Assembly: GCF_009870825.1 (NCBI RefSeq)
Contig: NZ_WTWY01000026.1
Coordinates: forward strand, 1-63,308
DNA length: 63,308 nucleotides
Direction of reading: 5' to 3'
Source of the DNA: Paenibacillus sp. USDA918EY
Lineage (GTDB): Bacteria > Bacillota > Bacilli > Paenibacillales > Paenibacillaceae
The notes beneath the pieces are model-generated. The model ran no database searches. It was not told where the DNA came from and worked only from the letters and a program-made list of their open reading frames with translations. Shown one piece after another: positions 33,417-40,783 of this stretch; position 1 is the stretch's first letter, and each line of letters begins with the position of its first letter. Both the position numbers and the translations under genes were made by a program.

Positions 33417-33689
33417 ATGAACAAGACAGATCTGATCAACAACATCGCGACTAAAAGCGGCTTGACTAAAAAAGACGTGGAATCCGTACTGAACGGCTTC
33501 CTGGGCGAAATCACCGATGCTTTGGCAAGCGGCGACAAAGTGCAGCTGATCGGTTTCGGCACGTTTGAAACCCGCAAACGTTCCGGTCGTACCGGCCGCA
33601 ACCCTCAAACCGGCAAAACGATCGAAATTCCGGAAGCTAACGTACCTGCGTTCAAAGCAGGCAACAAGCTTAAAGAAGCCGTAAAATAA
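33417..33689 (+). CDS. hup: DNA-binding protein HU
   Basis: A 90-residue histone-like nucleoid protein, essentially complete and typical: MNKTDLINNIA, the DNA-binding arms with GFGTFETRKRSGRTGRNPQT, and VPAFKAGNKLKEAVK. It bends and compacts DNA as a dimer. ATG follows GGGAGGA by about 10 nt. In B. subtilis the equivalent gene (hbs) lies elsewhere; here it precedes rqcP by 1 nt, so the two are probably cotranscribed. Confidence 0.97.
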   Translation: MNKTDLINNIATKSGLTKKDVESVLNGFLGEITDALASGDKVQLIGFGTFETRKRSGRTGRNPQTGKTIEIPEANVPAFKAGNKLKEAVK

Positions 33690-33690
33690 G

Positions 33691-33969
33691 ATGCGCGTCG
33701 ACAAATTCCTGAAGGTATCCAGGCTGATCAAACGGCGTACCGTAGCCAAGGATGTCTCGGATCAAGGGCGGGTTCTCATTAACGGCCGAGAAGCGAAGCC
33801 CAGCAGCACGGTGAAGGTCGGCGACGAAATTACGGTGCAGTTCGGACAGAAGCTGGTCACCGTAAAGGTGGAGCGCCTGGCCGAAAGCACCCGTAAGGAC
33901 GAGGCGGCAAGCCTGTACTCCTTGGTCAAGGAAGAACCGATCGCAAAAGACAACGGTTTGAATTGGTAA
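33691..33969 (+). CDS. rqcP: S4-domain ribosome quality-control protein RqcP (YabO)
   Basis: A 92-residue S4 RNA-binding protein. In B. subtilis RqcP works with RqcH in adding C-terminal alanine tails to stalled nascent chains on 50S subunits. The S4 core MRVDKFLKVSRLIKRRTVAK and LINGREAKPSSTVKVGDEI is clear. It starts directly after the hup stop with no strong ribosome-binding site, suggesting translational coupling, and ends at a terminator. Confidence 0.93.
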   Translation: MRVDKFLKVSRLIKRRTVAKDVSDQGRVLINGREAKPSSTVKVGDEITVQFGQKLVTVKVERLAESTRKDEAASLYSLVKEEPIAKDNGLNW

Positions 33970-33996
33970 CCCGAAGCACGTTATAATCCGCATATA

Positions 33997-34040
33997 AAAA
34001 GCACCCTCCGGATTCGTTCCGGCGGGTGCTTTGCTTTTTC
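33997..34040 (+). terminator. Terminator after rqcP
   Basis: AAGCACCC/GGGTGCTT with inner CCGGA/TCCGG gives a long stem, followed by TTGCTTTTTC. Confidence 0.85.
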
Positions 34041-34126
34041 CCGCGAATCAGAAAGAAGCGCCTGCGCCTGGTTCTAAACTGCATTCCCCGCCCATAAGCT
34101 ATTGGTAAGAAGGAGGGGTACATGCC

Positions 34127-34408
34127 ATGATCGAGCCAGCCAAAAACAAGCAGCATGAGCTGCATATGCTGAACCGCAAGCAGCTGAATTTGACGGGAGT
34201 CCATAACGTGGAAAGCTTCGACAGCGAAGAGTTTCTGCTGCACACCGAACTTGGGCACCTGAACATTAAAGGACAGAATTTACATATCAAAAATTTAAGC
34301 CTTGAGGAAGGCCTGCTCTCCATTGAAGGCATGGTCCATTCCCTCATTTACCTGGATCCCGGTTCCCACGGCAAAAATAAGGGAATGCTCGGCAAGCTGT
34401 TTAAATGA
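34127..34408 (+). CDS. yabP: Spore protein YabP
   Basis: A 93-residue protein of the YabP/YqfC family, needed for spore development in B. subtilis and probably involved in the mother-cell coat programme. Features: LNLTGVHNVESFDSEEFLLH, LGHLNIKG and LSLEEGLLSIEG. ATG follows AAGGAGGGG by about 7 nt. Its stop overlaps the start of yabQ (ATGA), so the pair is coupled. A sigma-E promoter would be expected in 34041-34115, but I do not see a clear one. Confidence 0.93.
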   Translation: MIEPAKNKQHELHMLNRKQLNLTGVHNVESFDSEEFLLHTELGHLNIKGQNLHIKNLSLEEGLLSIEGMVHSLIYLDPGSHGKNKGMLGKLFK

Positions 34409-34989
34409 GCCCGCAAATTCAATGGATTACCCTGCTCTGGATGCTTTTTTCGGGAGCAGCGATGGGACTGGCCTATGACAGCTACCGGGTGCTGTCGGGC
34501 CAGCTGCATTTTCCAAGGTGGACCCTTCATGTTTTGGACCTCCTCTATTGGTGCGGCGCCGCTCTTTTTGTGTTCAGAATGCTGTATGTCAGCAATTACG
34601 GGCAGCTCAGGTTTTATGTGTTCGTCGGTCTCTTTTTGGGAGTATGGTTGTATTTTTTATTCTTAAGTGTTACAACCCAGCGTTTTGTGGTAATGTTAAT
34701 AAAGGCGGTGCGTTATTTCATCGACGTGCTGAAACGGCTTTTCAGGCTGCTCGTATGGTCGCCGATCCGGATGCTGCTGAAGCTGCTGAAGGGACTGGCC
34801 CTCATGCTCGGCGGAATTGCAATGTTCGTTTTTCGCGTTGTGCTGAAGCTGCTGCTGCCGTTCTGGAAGCTTGCGCAATGGATGCTCAGGCCGATCACCT
34901 CGAGGCTGCGGATGCCCAAGTGGCTTGACAAGCTATGGAATCGGCTCGTTCTTCTTTGGGAAAAATGGTTTTCGGAGAAGAAGGAATAG
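34405..34989 (+). CDS. yabQ: Spore cortex membrane protein YabQ
   Basis: A 194-residue membrane protein of the YabQ family, essential for cortex formation in B. subtilis and located in the outer forespore membrane. Four hydrophobic segments occupy the first two thirds, beginning ITLLWMLFSGAAMGLAYDSY; the C-terminal third is basic. It starts within the yabP stop and is followed 59 nt later by divIC, reflecting the fixed order yabP-yabQ-divIC. Confidence 0.93.
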   Translation: MSPQIQWITLLWMLFSGAAMGLAYDSYRVLSGQLHFPRWTLHVLDLLYWCGAALFVFRMLYVSNYGQLRFYVFVGLFLGVWLYFLFLSVTTQRFVVMLIKAVRYFIDVLKRLFRLLVWSPIRMLLKLLKGLALMLGGIAMFVFRVVLKLLLPFWKLAQWMLRPITSRLRMPKWLDKLWNRLVLLWEKWFSEKKE

Positions 34990-35048
34990 AGGATTTGATA
35001 ACAGCTTCTAGAAATATATGTAAAAAAATGCGCGCAAAGGAGGAACCC

Positions 35049-35411
35049 ATGGGAAAATATGCTGCCAATGAACGAGCACGCACGCAAACGGCCAAAACGA
35101 AACAGGAAACCAAAACGGTCCAGAGCGCCGGCGCGCGGAGGCGGATATGGATCTGGGCTTCCTTTATGATCGTATTTATGGGATGGGCCATTATCACCAT
35201 CTTTTCCCAGCAATCGCAAATTGCGGACAAGAGTGCCGAGCTGGCGAAGAAAAAGCTGGAGCAGCAAAGCGTGGATCAAAATAAGGAACAGCTGAAAACC
35301 GACGTGAAAAGACTCAACGATCCGGAATATATCGGACAGCTGGCACGCAAAAACTACGGAATGTACAAACCCGGGGAAACCCCTATCCATATCGAGGAAA
35401 CAGGCCCGTAA
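35049..35411 (+). CDS. divIC: Cell division protein DivIC (FtsB-like)
   Basis: A 120-residue bitopic septal protein that partners FtsL and DivIB in the divisome. A short basic cytosolic N-terminus leads to one transmembrane helix (about 36-57), an extracellular coiled coil (QQSQIADKSAELAKKKLEQQ), and the conserved NDPEYIGQLARKNYGM. ATG 35049 lies 5 nt after AAAGGAGGAA; an upstream in-frame start at 34935 lies inside yabQ and would add unrelated residues. Confidence 0.95.
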   Translation: MGKYAANERARTQTAKTKQETKTVQSAGARRRIWIWASFMIVFMGWAIITIFSQQSQIADKSAELAKKKLEQQSVDQNKEQLKTDVKRLNDPEYIGQLARKNYGMYKPGETPIHIEETGP

Positions 35412-35440
35412 TATAGGCGCGGAACTGGGTTATTACTCAG

Positions 35441-35469
35441 TTGACCTTGGTTAATGCTTTATGTATAAT
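35441..35469 (+). promoter_or_regulatory. sigma-A promoter of yabR
   Basis: TTGACC (35441-35446), 17 bases, TATAAT (35464-35469), between divIC and yabR. Confidence 0.8.
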
Positions 35470-35537
35470 CAAATCACCACAGCGAAGGTTTGACTCAAAT
35501 CTTGTTGTATATTTTTAAGGGAGGATCATTTTATTCT

Positions 35538-36023
35538 ATGGCAATCGAAGTGGGCACCAAGTTAGAAGGCAAGGTGACAGGTATAACGCATTTTGGAGCA
35601 TTTGTGGATCTGTCAGGAGGTGTCACGGGTCTCGTTCACATCTCGGAAATCGCCGATAATTACGTCAAGGATGTCAACGATCACCTGAAAATTAACGATG
35701 TTGTTACCGTTAAGGTGATCAATGTCGACAAGGACGGCAAAATCGGACTTTCCATCAAACAAGCTGTTGATAAGCCAGCATCGGAAGCTCGGCCTCCAAG
35801 AGGACCAAGACCGGAGCGCACCGGCGGCGGAAATGGAGATCGGTTTGGCGGCGGTGGAGGCTTTAATCGTGAACGCGGAGGACGCCCATTCAAGCCTGCG
35901 GCCAGCAAAACTTCGTTTGAGGATAAAATGTCACGTTTCCTGAAAGACAGCGAAGAACGCATTTCTTCGATCAAGAAACATACGGAATCCAAGCGCGGAG
36001 GACGCGGCGCAAAACGCATGTAA
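35538..36023 (+). CDS. yabR: S1-domain RNA-binding protein YabR with Arg/Gly-rich insert
   Basis: A 161-residue general RNA-binding protein. One S1 domain (about 1-75) has GTKLEGKVTGITHFGAFVDL and GLVHISEIADNYVKD. It is followed by an Arg/Gly/Pro-rich segment (about 80-120) and a conserved C-terminal end with FEDKMSRFLKDSEERISSIK and RGGRGAKRM. The B. subtilis counterpart lacks most of the glycine-rich insert. ATG 35538 follows AGGGAGGA by about 13 nt; a TTG or ATG further upstream in frame overlaps the promoter. It has its own sigma-A promoter and terminator. Confidence 0.93.
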   Translation: MAIEVGTKLEGKVTGITHFGAFVDLSGGVTGLVHISEIADNYVKDVNDHLKINDVVTVKVINVDKDGKIGLSIKQAVDKPASEARPPRGPRPERTGGGNGDRFGGGGGFNRERGGRPFKPAASKTSFEDKMSRFLKDSEERISSIKKHTESKRGGRGAKRM

Positions 36024-36113
36024 ATGAACTAAACGCCGACTTGGCGACACTTTATAAATGAAACGGCCCCGTTCGGAGGCCGATAATTCCCTTTGCGATA
36101 CGGGAAAAAGAAT

Positions 36114-36149
36114 AAACCGCAGCAGGTTCGAGCCTGCCGCGGTTTTTTT
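36114..36149 (+). terminator. Terminator after yabR
   Basis: AAACCGC-GCAGG/CCTGC-GCGGTTT with a TTCGAG loop and seven Ts. Confidence 0.93.
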
Positions 36150-36368
36150 GTCGTTTCCAAAAAAAGTTAACGACAGCATCCAACTGATTTCCGGCTCTGT
36201 CTATAGCAATCGATAGCGGATTATTGGCGGGAGCCTTGCATCCCATCGCCATAAGGACGAGTTCCGGGCGGGCGCAAACGGTTGGGGGGAGTGAAATTAA
36301 GGGCGATTCCCGACATTTCGCGCCGCGTTCCTTTTTGTCGGAAACTTTTTTTGGGCTTGTCCGCTGTT

Positions 36369-36402
36369 ATGACAAACTTTCATGTTTGAAGGCTTTTATA
36401 AT
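36369..36402 (+). promoter_or_regulatory. Long-spacer promoter of spoIIE
   Basis: ATGACA (36369-36374) and TATAAT (36397-36402) are 22 bases apart. The B. subtilis spoIIE promoter likewise has an over-long spacer and is used by sigma-A polymerase with Spo0A~P. A near Spo0A box, TGTCGGA (36336-36342, 6 of 7), lies just upstream. The rest of the 417-base yabR-spoIIE gap (36024-36440) shows the yabR terminator and no gene. Confidence 0.55.
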
Positions 36403-36440
36403 GGGTACCATCAAATCTACGAAATGGTGGTGCTTAGTAC

Positions 36441-38945
36441 ATGGAAAAGTTGAACATGAACTTGCCCGGTTTTAAAACGCTGCGGAAAGAAGCGGATTCG
36501 GACGACAACAGCTACATGGCCCGCGTGCGCAATATGCCTGTGCTGCAGCGTCCGTTTCAGTGGCTTGCGGCCAAGAAGTGGATGATTTTGCTGACGCTGA
36601 TGGCGTTTTTGCTGGGGAAAGCCATGATTCTGGACGAGCTATCGCCATTTGCAATCGCTTTTTTTGCCGTCATTTTGTTTATGCGGCGCGATTATTTGCT
36701 TCCGGTTAGCGCGGCGCTCATTGCTGGCAGCCTGTTCGCTCCGTTCCCGGCTTCGCTCATGATCGCCGCTGAACTCCTTATCTTTTATCTGATTTATCGG
36801 GGCTTGAACGCTTTCGAACATGCCGAAGTGTCTTACGCGCCTCTGATGGTTTTCGTTTCTTCTTTCGTCGTAAAGCTGTTTGCGATCGTGATGGGCTCGT
36901 CCTTTACCTGGTATTCCTTTATGATGAGCTCGCTGGACGCGGTCCTCAGCTTCGTGCTCACCCTCGTCTTCATCCAGGCGATTCCGATATTCACGTACCG
37001 CAAAAAAAATTACCAGCTCAAAAGCGAGGAAATATTATGCCTGATCATTCTGCTTGCTTCCGTCATGACCGGGGCGGTCGGATGGACGATCTATTCCTTG
37101 TCGGTAGAGCATGTGCTGTCCAGGTATTTAATACTGGTGTTCGCGCTTGTCGGCGGCGCGCCGCTTGGGGCCTCCGTCGGCGTCGTAACGGGGTTGATCC
37201 TCAGTTTGGCCGACATATCGGCCATCTATCAGATGAGCCTGCTCGCTTTTTCCGGCATGCTGGCCGGCATGCTGCGGGAAGGCAAAAAAGGCGCCGTGAT
37301 GCTGGGCATGCTTTTGGGATCGTCCATATTATCGATTTATTTCAGCGGGCCGGCGGACGTGATGACATCGACATGGGAGTCGTGTGCGGCGATTGCACTG
37401 TTTTTGCTGACGCCAAAGTCGGTCATCTCAATGATTTCCAAATATGTGCCCGGGACAAACGACCACAGCAAATCGCAGCATGAATATGCCAAAAGGGTGC
37501 GCGACTTGACCGCGGAGCGGGTTACGCAGTTTTCCCGCGTTTTCCGGCAGCTCTCCCAAAGCTTCGGCCAGGTGGCCGGGACGGAGGAAATCAGCAAAAG
37601 GTCCGGCGAAGTCGACCATTTCATGGATGCGGTGACCGAGGGCGTATGCTCCTCCTGCATCAAACGCAGCCACTGCTGGGACGCCAAATTCTATCAAACC
37701 TATAAATACATGACCGACGTCATGTCGGCCGTTGAGGAAAATCCGGAGATCACCGATCAGCAAATTCCGAAGGAATGGATGCGAATGTGCGGCAGAACGG
37801 GCGACGTGCTTCAAGAAATGAAGCAGCAATACAGCCTTTATCAGCATGATATGCAGTGGAAGCGGCAAATATACGACAGCCGTCAGCTCGTCGCCGAGCA
37901 GTTGTCGGGCGTATCCCAGGTTATGGAGGATCTTGCGCGCGAAATTCAGCGGGAGGGACAAGCGATGTACCGGCAGGAGGAGCAAATCCGCGAAGCGCTC
38001 GAACAGCTGGGGCTCTCCATCCAAGGCATCGAGATTATAAGCCTGGATCCCGGACATGTGGAGATCGAAATCGTGCATGCATTTACGCGCGGGTACGACG
38101 AATGCCGCAAAATCGTCGCGCCGCTGCTCTCGAACATTTTGGACGAGCATATCGCCGTGCTGCACGAGTCGTCCGTATCTCCGAAGGACGGGCTCGCCAC
38201 GGTGCTGTTCGGTTCCGCCAAAACGTTCGAGATCACGACGGGCGTCGCCGGAGCGGCCAAGGGGGGAGACCTGTTGTCCGGAGACAGCTTCAGCATGATG
38301 GAGCTTGGCAACGGCACGTTTGCGGTCGCGCTCAGCGACGGCATGGGCAACGGCGAGCGCGCGAAACAGGAAAGCAGCACCGCCCTGTCGATATTGGAAC
38401 AACTGCTGCAGAGCGGAATGGACGAGAAGCTGGCCATTAAATCGGTCAACTCCATCCTCATGCTCCGTTCCCCGGACGAAGTGTATGCCACCGTCGATAT
38501 GGCTTTGATCGATCAGTATACGGCCGAAACGACGTTCATGAAAATCGCGTCCACCCCAAGCTTTATCAAACGGGGGCTTGAAGTCATCCCGGTATCCGCC
38601 AGCAATTTGCCGATCGGCATCATTCAGGATATTGAGGTGGACCTCGTCACTTTGAAGCTGCAGGCAGGCGATATCGTCATTATGATGACGGACGGCATCT
38701 TCGATGCTCCGGGACATGCGGTAAACAAGGAGCTCTGGATGAAACGGATGATCCAGGAGATCGACAGCGAGGATCCGCAGCAGATCGCCGACATTTTGCT
38801 CGAAAAAGTGATCCGGTACCAGCAAAATATCATTCATGACGACATGACCGTCGTCGTGGGCAGGGTGGAGCACTATCAACCGGAGTGGGCGACGCTGTAC
38901 GTGCCCGGACTTGCGCGGATGGAGCGGCCGCGGACCGTGAGCTGA
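36441..38945 (+). CDS. spoIIE: Stage II sporulation phosphatase SpoIIE
   Basis: An 834-residue membrane phosphatase that dephosphorylates SpoIIAA to activate sigma-F in the forespore and helps place the polar septum through FtsZ. It has about ten transmembrane helices (residues 45-330), a central FtsZ-interacting region, and a C-terminal PP2C domain with metal aspartates in DGMGNGE (D633), TDGIFDAP (D751) and HDDMTV (D800/801). ATG 36441 follows GGTGGTG. The length is typical (827 in B. subtilis). yabS and yabT follow as in B. subtilis. Confidence 0.97.
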   Translation: MEKLNMNLPGFKTLRKEADSDDNSYMARVRNMPVLQRPFQWLAAKKWMILLTLMAFLLGKAMILDELSPFAIAFFAVILFMRRDYLLPVSAALIAGSLFAPFPASLMIAAELLIFYLIYRGLNAFEHAEVSYAPLMVFVSSFVVKLFAIVMGSSFTWYSFMMSSLDAVLSFVLTLVFIQAIPIFTYRKKNYQLKSEEILCLIILLASVMTGAVGWTIYSLSVEHVLSRYLILVFALVGGAPLGASVGVVTGLILSLADISAIYQMSLLAFSGMLAGMLREGKKGAVMLGMLLGSSILSIYFSGPADVMTSTWESCAAIALFLLTPKSVISMISKYVPGTNDHSKSQHEYAKRVRDLTAERVTQFSRVFRQLSQSFGQVAGTEEISKRSGEVDHFMDAVTEGVCSSCIKRSHCWDAKFYQTYKYMTDVMSAVEENPEITDQQIPKEWMRMCGRTGDVLQEMKQQYSLYQHDMQWKRQIYDSRQLVAEQLSGVSQVMEDLAREIQREGQAMYRQEEQIREALEQLGLSIQGIEIISLDPGHVEIEIVHAFTRGYDECRKIVAPLLSNILDEHIAVLHESSVSPKDGLATVLFGSAKTFEITTGVAGAAKGGDLLSGDSFSMMELGNGTFAVALSDGMGNGERAKQESSTALSILEQLLQSGMDEKLAIKSVNSILMLRSPDEVYATVDMALIDQYTAETTFMKIASTPSFIKRGLEVIPVSASNLPIGIIQDIEVDLVTLKLQAGDIVIMMTDGIFDAPGHAVNKELWMKRMIQEIDSEDPQQIADILLEKVIRYQQNIIHDDMTVVVGRVEHYQPEWATLYVPGLARMERPRTVS

Positions 38946-39057
38946 GTTGGACACATTGCCCGGGAAATGGGGAAAGGGGGCGTTATCGCGTTTGGAATCT
39001 CTCAAAAATGGAAATGCTAGAAAGCAGATAGAGTCCATTTTTGGGAGGAAGATGCTC

Positions 39058-39798
39058 GTGAAACAGATTCTTTTGATTACGGACGGATGCTCGAATGTAG
39101 GAACAAGCCCGGTGCTGGCGGCAGCCCATGCGTTTCAGGAAGGCATTACGGTTAACGTTGCGGGGGTGGTGGATTACGGTACGATCGGCGAGCTTGGAAG
39201 TTTGGAAATCGCCGAAATCGCCAAAGCGGGAGGAGGGGTTAGCCGGATCGTAGGGACGAGGCAGCTCGCCCAAACGATGCAGATGATGACAAGGAAAACG
39301 GTGGTTCAGACCATTCAGCAAGCCGTCAATAAGGAGCTGAAACAAATCTTGGGAGACGGCTCCTTGGAGGATTTGCCGCCGTCGCAGCGTTCGCAGGTCG
39401 TTCAGGTCGTGGACGAAATGACGGAGACGGCGCCGCTGCAGGTTGCGCTCCTGATCGACGCCAGCGCCAGCATGAAACCAAAACTCGGAGCGGTGGAAGA
39501 CGCGATCCGCGATTTGATGCTCAGCCTTCAAGCGCGCGAAGGCGTAAGCGAACTCGCGGTGTTCCACTTCCCGGGGCGCCGGGGCGGCGAGGACGCCGTC
39601 ATGGACAGCGGCTGGACGAAAGACGCCGGCGCGCTGCGATCCCTTTTTCAGCGCATTCAGATGAAAGGAGCGACGCCGACGGGACCGGCCATCATGAAGG
39701 TGATTGATTTCTTCCGTTATGGTACACTAGATGAACATCAAACATGGCGGGGAAATGCCGATGAAGGAGAAGGGATGCTCGGTGACTACGTCGTCTAG
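39058..39798 (+). CDS. yabS: VWA-like protein YabS with permuted domain order
   Basis: A 246-residue YabS-family protein. Elements of a von Willebrand A fold are present but in swapped order: LLITDG (5-10) and the following strand ITVNVAGV near the N-terminus, then a helical linker, then LLIDASAS (MIDAS DxSxS at 134-138) and TPTG (206-209). GTG 39058 is 9 nt after GGGAGG; ATG 39052 is too close, and a longer frame begins at 38947. It overlaps yabT by 17 nt, and yabS-yabT follow spoIIE as in B. subtilis. The role is unknown. Confidence 0.85.
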   Translation: MKQILLITDGCSNVGTSPVLAAAHAFQEGITVNVAGVVDYGTIGELGSLEIAEIAKAGGGVSRIVGTRQLAQTMQMMTRKTVVQTIQQAVNKELKQILGDGSLEDLPPSQRSQVVQVVDEMTETAPLQVALLIDASASMKPKLGAVEDAIRDLMLSLQAREGVSELAVFHFPGRRGGEDAVMDSGWTKDAGALRSLFQRIQMKGATPTGPAIMKVIDFFRYGTLDEHQTWRGNADEGEGMLGDYVV

Positions 39799-40741
39799 AC
39801 CGGTGTATCCGGCCGGTACGGTCGTTACGGGAAAATGGCGCAGAGGCCGCTTTATCATCCGGCGCGTGCTGGGGAAGGGAGCCAACGGAATCGTTTATCT
39901 TGTGCAGAAAGAAGGCTCCCGCGATCCGTACGCCCTGAAAATGGGATTCGACACGATGGACCTGCAGTCCGAAATCAACGTGCTGATGTCTTTGCAGTCG
40001 AAGCGCAAAGCGTCGGGACTGGGATCGGGATCGTCCAAAGGCGGCCCGCGCATGCCCTATTTGCTTGAGGTGGACGATTTTAAAAGCGGGGACGGGGATA
40101 TTCCGTTTTATGTCATGCGTTATGTCCGGGGCAGTTCCCTTCACCATTTCATTCGCAGGCGCGGGAAGGAATGGATCGGCCTCACGGGGCTGCGCCTGCT
40201 CGAAAAGCTGAACGGGCTGCATCGCTCCGGATTCATATTCGGCGATTTGAAGCCCGAAAACGTCATGGTATCCGACGTCGGACACGTGGAGCTGATCGAT
40301 TACGGCGGGGTAAGCTCCATCGGCCGGAGCGTCAAGCAATTTACGGAATGGTATGACAGGGGATACTGGAATGCCGGTTCGCGAACAAGCGACGAAGGGT
40401 ATGACCTGTTTTCCTTTGCCGTTTTGATCATTCAGCTTCTCAATCAAGAGGAACTAAAGGCGGCGGCCACCCAGCATCTGCCGCAAACCCGGAGTCCTGT
40501 CCAGCTGCTCCAGCTCGTGCAGCGAAGCCCCGCGCTCAAATCCTATGCCGATTGGCTGGGGCGGGCGATTCGCGGGGAATTCGCAGGCTCGCACGAGGCG
40601 CTGAAGCTGTGGAAGGAGACGGTTTATACGCCTGCGCTTGCCGGCAAGCAGCCGGGCAAAACGCCGCGATGGCTTATCAACGCATTCGCCCTTTCCTTTA
40701 CGATTGCATGCGTGGCCTGTTTATGGGCTTTTTTATCCTGA
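39782..40741 (+). CDS. yabT: Membrane-anchored Ser/Thr protein kinase YabT
   Basis: A 319-residue Hanks-type kinase with a C-terminal transmembrane helix (about 296-316). In B. subtilis YabT localises to the septum in sporulation, is stimulated by DNA and phosphorylates RecA. It has the glycine loop GKGANGIV (31-38), Lys53, catalytic FGDLKPEN (153-160) where most kinases have HRD, and DYG (173-175) for DFG. GTG 39782 follows AAGGAGAAGGG; an ATG at 39731 precedes that site. It has no extracellular sensor domain. Confidence 0.92.
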   Translation: MTTSSRPVYPAGTVVTGKWRRGRFIIRRVLGKGANGIVYLVQKEGSRDPYALKMGFDTMDLQSEINVLMSLQSKRKASGLGSGSSKGGPRMPYLLEVDDFKSGDGDIPFYVMRYVRGSSLHHFIRRRGKEWIGLTGLRLLEKLNGLHRSGFIFGDLKPENVMVSDVGHVELIDYGGVSSIGRSVKQFTEWYDRGYWNAGSRTSDEGYDLFSFAVLIIQLLNQEELKAAATQHLPQTRSPVQLLQLVQRSPALKSYADWLGRAIRGEFAGSHEALKLWKETVYTPALAGKQPGKTPRWLINAFALSFTIACVACLWAFLS

Positions 40742-40783
40742 ATGTTATATACATAAAGCGAGCCGCAGAAGAGGGGATCTTGG

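Noticed and set aside
36114..36149. T-arm-like GCAGG-TTCGAG-CCTGC at the place of the B. subtilis yabR-spoIIE tRNA genes
   Set aside because: The loop has 6 instead of 7 nt and no acceptor, D or anticodon arm can be drawn around it; with the T-run it is a terminator.
37428..39038. A 536-codon minus-strand frame across spoIIE
   Set aside because: Opposite-strand shadow of spoIIE with His/Arg-rich, low-complexity translation.
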